In this document: one piece after another, positions 4,843 to 7,634 of the stretch
Position numbering within the stretch: position 1 is the first letter of the stretch
How the letters are laid out: each line of letters opens with the position of its first letter
Assembly (NCBI GenBank): GCA_029857855.1
Contig: JAOUGG010000099.1
Span: 1 to 7,634 of the forward strand
Length of the DNA stretch: 7,634 nucleotides
Source of the DNA: Acidimicrobiia bacterium
Lineage (GTDB): Bacteria > Actinomycetota > Acidimicrobiia > Acidimicrobiales > SZUA-35
Direction of reading: 5' to 3'
Program-made: the position numbers and the translations under genes
The notes under the pieces: model-generated
What the model was told of the DNA's origin: nothing
What the model saw: only the letters and a program-made list of their open reading frames with translations
Database searches by the model: none

Positions 4843-6408
4843 GTGTCCCAGACCTCAACCAGCTCGACCCGCTCCCCCGGTGGAACGCTCGCCGTGTTCG
4901 ACTCCTTCGACCCGGACGGCCGTGGCGCCTACGAGAACGCGATCACGAGATTCCGCGAGCAGAACATCGTGCTGCCGACCTTCGCCCAGCTCCGCGACCC
5001 GTCGAACATTCCCGCCGCGATTCGCGAACAGTTGGCCACGGTCGACAAGGACGCACCCGACAGCCGCAATCTGTTTCGTGTCCACTGGTTCAACGCCCAC
5101 GCCGATGAACCCGGTCAACCCAACTTCCCGGGTTTCGTCGACGTTCCCGACCATGTCGAGCTGCCGTCGGAGTTGACCGGTGTCGAGGCCCGCATCGTGC
5201 TGGCCTTTGGCAACCGGTTCCCGATGATCCGCGCCCACAAGGTCCTGGCCGCTTATTCGTGCCTGGTCGCCCGTCTGGTCACGGGCCGGTTCGATCCGAC
5301 CGCGGGTCGGGCGATCTGGCCGTCCACCGGCAACTACGCCCGCGGTGGCGTGGCCATTTCCAAGATCATGGGGTGCCGGGGGGTGGCCGTGCTGCCCGAA
5401 GGTATGAGCCGTGAGCGGTTCGAGTGGCTCGACCGGTGGATCGAACATCCCGACGATGTCATCCGCACCCACGGCACAGAGTCGAACGTCAAGGAGATCT
5501 ACGACGAGTGCAACCGCCTGGCCCAGGATCCGGAGAACATCATCCTGAACCAGTTCAGCGAGTTCTCCAATCACATGGGCCACTACGGCGTCACCGGGCC
5601 GGCGCTGGAACAGGTGTACCGACACGTGACCGGCGAGCGCCCGGGCCGCCTGGCCGCGTTCGTCTCGGCGTCCGGGTCGGCTGGAACGCTCGGCGCCGGT
5701 GACTATCTCAAGGATGCTCAGGGTGCCCGCATCGTTGCCGTTGAAGCCCTCGAATGCCCGACGATGCTCTACAACGGCTACGGCCACCACAACATCCAGG
5801 GCATCGGTGACAAGCACATCCCGCTGATCCACAACGTCACGAACACCGACCTTGTCGTCGGCATAAGCGATCAGTCGACCGACAAGCTCGACGTGCTGTT
5901 CAACTCACCGGCCGGCCATCGCCTTTTGGCCGAGCGTGGTGTGGAGATCCCGGTGATCGAGGCACTCGTCGACATGGGCTACTCGTCGATCTGTAACACC
6001 CTCGCCGCCATCACCGCGGCGAAGCAGTGGGACCTCGGGCCCGACGACGTGATCGTCACCGTGGCCACCGACGGTTCCGAGCTCTACAACTCGGAGCGGG
6101 AGAAGGTGATGTCGACGCACTTCGCCTCTGGTTTCGACGAGGACCAAGCGGTCGCCGTGTTCGACCAGCACCTGGCCTCGGTCGACACCGAGACCGAATT
6201 CGTCCGATCGCTGGAGATGGGGCCGGTCGAGCGGAACCGAGTATTCAACCTCGGGTACTTCACCTGGGTCGAGCAGCAGGGCATCGCCATCGAGGACTTC
6301 GACATCCGCCGGGATCAGGCCTGGTGGGGATCGCTGCGAGGTCTCCTCGACGCCTGGGACGAGATGATCGAGTCGTTCAACGCCGACACCGGGTGCCGCT
6401 TCGAATGA
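4843..6408 (+). CDS. Fold-type II PLP-dependent enzyme (cysteine synthase-like superfamily) with C-terminal extension
   Basis: The protein has 521 residues and starts at a GTG with a well-placed GGAG. The fold-type II (tryptophan synthase beta) hallmarks are all present. FPMIRAHKVLAAY carries the likely PLP-binding Lys133, PSTGNYARGGVAI (160-172) is the Ser-Gly-Asn-type substrate loop, and SASGSAGTLGAG (275-286) is the glycine-rich phosphate loop. Further family-like blocks are NQFSEFSNHMGHYGVTG (236-252) and GYGHHNIQGIGDKHIP. Cysteine synthases are about 300-320 residues. This protein has an extra ~110 N-terminal residues and a long C-terminal tail (about 400-521) containing NLGYFTWVEQQG. 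It therefore belongs to a larger subfamily annotated only as cysteine synthase-like or PLP-dependent lyase, and a role in cysteine synthesis should not be assumed. It lies after the SsnA-like gene and overlaps the next PLP enzyme by 4 bp, so the three probably act on one pathway. The substrate is not identifiable. Confidence 0.9.
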   Translation: MSQTSTSSTRSPGGTLAVFDSFDPDGRGAYENAITRFREQNIVLPTFAQLRDPSNIPAAIREQLATVDKDAPDSRNLFRVHWFNAHADEPGQPNFPGFVDVPDHVELPSELTGVEARIVLAFGNRFPMIRAHKVLAAYSCLVARLVTGRFDPTAGRAIWPSTGNYARGGVAISKIMGCRGVAVLPEGMSRERFEWLDRWIEHPDDVIRTHGTESNVKEIYDECNRLAQDPENIILNQFSEFSNHMGHYGVTGPALEQVYRHVTGERPGRLAAFVSASGSAGTLGAGDYLKDAQGARIVAVEALECPTMLYNGYGHHNIQGIGDKHIPLIHNVTNTDLVVGISDQSTDKLDVLFNSPAGHRLLAERGVEIPVIEALVDMGYSSICNTLAAITAAKQWDLGPDDVIVTVATDGSELYNSEREKVMSTHFASGFDEDQAVAVFDQHLASVDTETEFVRSLEMGPVERNRVFNLGYFTWVEQQGIAIEDFDIRRDQAWWGSLRGLLDAWDEMIESFNADTGCRFE

Positions 6409-7568
6409 TCGAACCGAACCCGGGTTCCTCCTCCGGAGCAACATCGCGTTTGGCAACCGATCTCGACGGCGAGCAGAACCCGTTCATCCGGTATCGGGAG
6501 CGCCTCGATTCGTATCGCCGGGCCACCGACGGCGGGCTGAGCGACCAGTGGTTCGTCGACACCGTCGGCTCACTCGACGAGGCCGTGGCCACCGTCGACG
6601 GCCACGGTTTCACCGTCACACCTGTGATCGACGGCGCCGCCCTAACCGCAGCGGCCGATCTCGCTCCCGAGGTTGTCCTCACCGTGAAGGACGAGACGGG
6701 CAACGTCTCGGGGTCACACAAGTCGCGCCATCTCTTCGGCGTCGCCCTGCATCTGCTCGTCGACGAGCAGCTCGGCGAGGCGGGCGCCGCAGGGGTCCGG
6801 CCGACTCTGGCGATCGCGTCGTGCGGCAACGCCGCCATGGCCGCCGGGATCATCGCGGCGGCTCTCGAGCGAGAACTCCGGGTGTTCGTCCCGACCTGGG
6901 CCGACGAGCCGGTGGTCGAACGATTGCGCCAACTCGGGGCGACGGTCGAGGTCTGCCACCGACGCGACGGAGAGGCCGGGGATCCGGCCTACCTCCGCTA
7001 CCGGGAGGCGGCCGCAGCCGGCGCACAGCCCTTCACGGTCCAGGGAACCGATACGCCGACCACGTTCGACGGCGGGCGGACGCTCGGTTGGGAACTGGCC
7101 GAACAGGCGGACTCGATCGACGTCATCTACCTCCAGGTCGGCGGCGGGGCACTGGCCACCGCCGTCTCGCTCGGGCTGCCGGACGCCACCCTGTATCCGG
7201 TCCAGGCCGAGGGCTGCGCACCCCTGCGGCGAGCGTGGGACCGGCTGTCACCCGACTTCGACTTCGAGGACGCCGCCGACCACCCCGACGACTACATGTG
7301 GCCATGGGAGGATGAGCCGACCAGCACCGCCACCGGCATCCTCGACGACGTCACCTACGATTGGCTGCCGCTCCTTCGGCGGACGATCGTCACGGGCGGC
7401 GAACCGCTCGTCGTGCCCGAGGCCACGATCGTCGAAGCCCACCGGCTTGCCAACGAGCACACCTCGATCCCGGTCAGTGCAACCGGCACCGCAGGACTGG
7501 CCGGGGTGCTCCACCACCGTCCGGCCGCAGGCCACATCGCCGTCGCTTTCACCGGCATCGACCGCTGA
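6405..7568 (+). CDS. Threonine synthase-like fold-type II PLP-dependent enzyme
   Basis: The protein has 387 residues. The ATG overlaps the TGA of the previous gene (ATGA, 6405-6408), which suggests translational coupling; no strong separate Shine-Dalgarno is seen. KDETGNVSGSHKSRHL (95-110) contains the probable PLP Schiff-base Lys106, ASCGNAAMAAG (138-148) is the Asn loop with Cys where many relatives have Ser, and VGGGALATAV (245-254) is the phosphate-binding loop. This order and spacing fit the threonine synthase/threonine dehydratase branch. The chain ends with HTSIPVSATGTAGLAG, the usual closing block with a Ser/Thr near the pyridine nitrogen. Length is close to that of short threonine synthases, but the pairing with another PLP enzyme and an amidohydrolase, and the absence of thrB or hom, argue against a housekeeping threonine role. 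The reaction is probably a beta or gamma elimination or replacement on an amino acid; substrate unknown. The gene is followed by a convergent gene. Confidence 0.9.
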   Translation: MIEPNPGSSSGATSRLATDLDGEQNPFIRYRERLDSYRRATDGGLSDQWFVDTVGSLDEAVATVDGHGFTVTPVIDGAALTAAADLAPEVVLTVKDETGNVSGSHKSRHLFGVALHLLVDEQLGEAGAAGVRPTLAIASCGNAAMAAGIIAAALERELRVFVPTWADEPVVERLRQLGATVEVCHRRDGEAGDPAYLRYREAAAAGAQPFTVQGTDTPTTFDGGRTLGWELAEQADSIDVIYLQVGGGALATAVSLGLPDATLYPVQAEGCAPLRRAWDRLSPDFDFEDAADHPDDYMWPWEDEPTSTATGILDDVTYDWLPLLRRTIVTGGEPLVVPEATIVEAHRLANEHTSIPVSATGTAGLAGVLHHRPAAGHIAVAFTGIDR

Positions 7569-7585
7569 AACGCCGCTGGAAGCGA

Positions 7586-7634
7586 CTACACGCCGTAGCG
7601 GTCCAGATATCCCCGCATCGCCGCCAGCTGCCGG
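7586..7634 (-). CDS. C-terminal end of a convergent gene, cut by window edge
   Basis: On the - strand the frame entering from the window edge reads RQLAAMRGYLDRYGV and stops at a TAG (7588-7586), 17 nt past the stop of the PLP enzyme gene. The residue pattern (amphipathic helix ending in YLDRYGV) and the tight convergent spacing look like a genuine protein end, but fifteen residues are too few to name a family. Confidence 0.45.
   Translation of the reverse strand, partial: RQLAAMRGYLDRYGV

Noticed and set aside
4855..5832. Long - strand open frame opposite the first PLP enzyme gene
   Set aside because: It is antisense to conserved PLP motifs and is a shadow of third-position GC bias.
7560..7603. 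Inverted repeat GACCGCT/AGCGGTC across the convergent gene ends as a terminator
   Set aside because: There are only 7 bp with a 30-nt loop and no T-run, and both arms extend into coding sequence; too weak to call.
1..7634. tRNA, rRNA, CRISPR array or riboswitch
   Set aside because: No regularly spaced repeats, cloverleaf-like segments or recognisable conserved RNA motifs were seen by reading both strands.

Overview
The window is GC-rich DNA with GTG starts, a candidate leaderless promoter and gene families common in high-GC Gram-positives. It most likely comes from an actinomycete-like bacterium (Actinomycetota, perhaps Acidimicrobiia; this placement is inference and no rRNA or marker gene is present). 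It holds three intact genes of a probable catabolic operon, one intact DUF2252 gene, two genes cut by the window edges, and an unusual density of broken genes.

Left part (1-1704): the 3' part of a multi-pass membrane protein gene on the + strand converges on a decayed gene of the histidinol dehydrogenase family on the - strand. The two stop codons lie inside the two arms of one perfect hairpin. The hisD-like gene has lost its N-terminal ~40%, carries a 4-bp duplication frameshift and a compensated frameshift, and has an in-frame deletion that removes a zinc-ligand region. A scrap resembling the middle of an IS110-type transposase abuts the point where hisD similarity stops.

Middle part (1705-3722): a full-length DUF2252 protein (kinase-like motifs, apparently in permuted order) is followed by two - strand remnants joined end to end. 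These are the front of a Uma2-family (DUF820) nuclease gene and the last transmembrane segment of a Bax inhibitor-1/YccA-type protein. The join is out of frame and looks like a deletion junction.

Right part (3723-7568): three + strand genes form a probable operon. They encode a shortened SsnA-type amidohydrolase that lacks the usual N-terminal beta domain, a 521-residue fold-type II PLP enzyme with a long C-terminal extension, and a second, threonine-synthase-like fold-type II PLP enzyme that starts inside the stop codon of the first (ATGA). A promoter-like TANNNT box sits 7 nt before the first ATG, suggesting leaderless transcription. The likely logic is deamination or hydrolysis of an amino-substituted compound followed by PLP-dependent elimination or replacement chemistry, but no substrate can be named from sequence. 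The last ~50 bases hold the C-terminal end of a convergent - strand gene.
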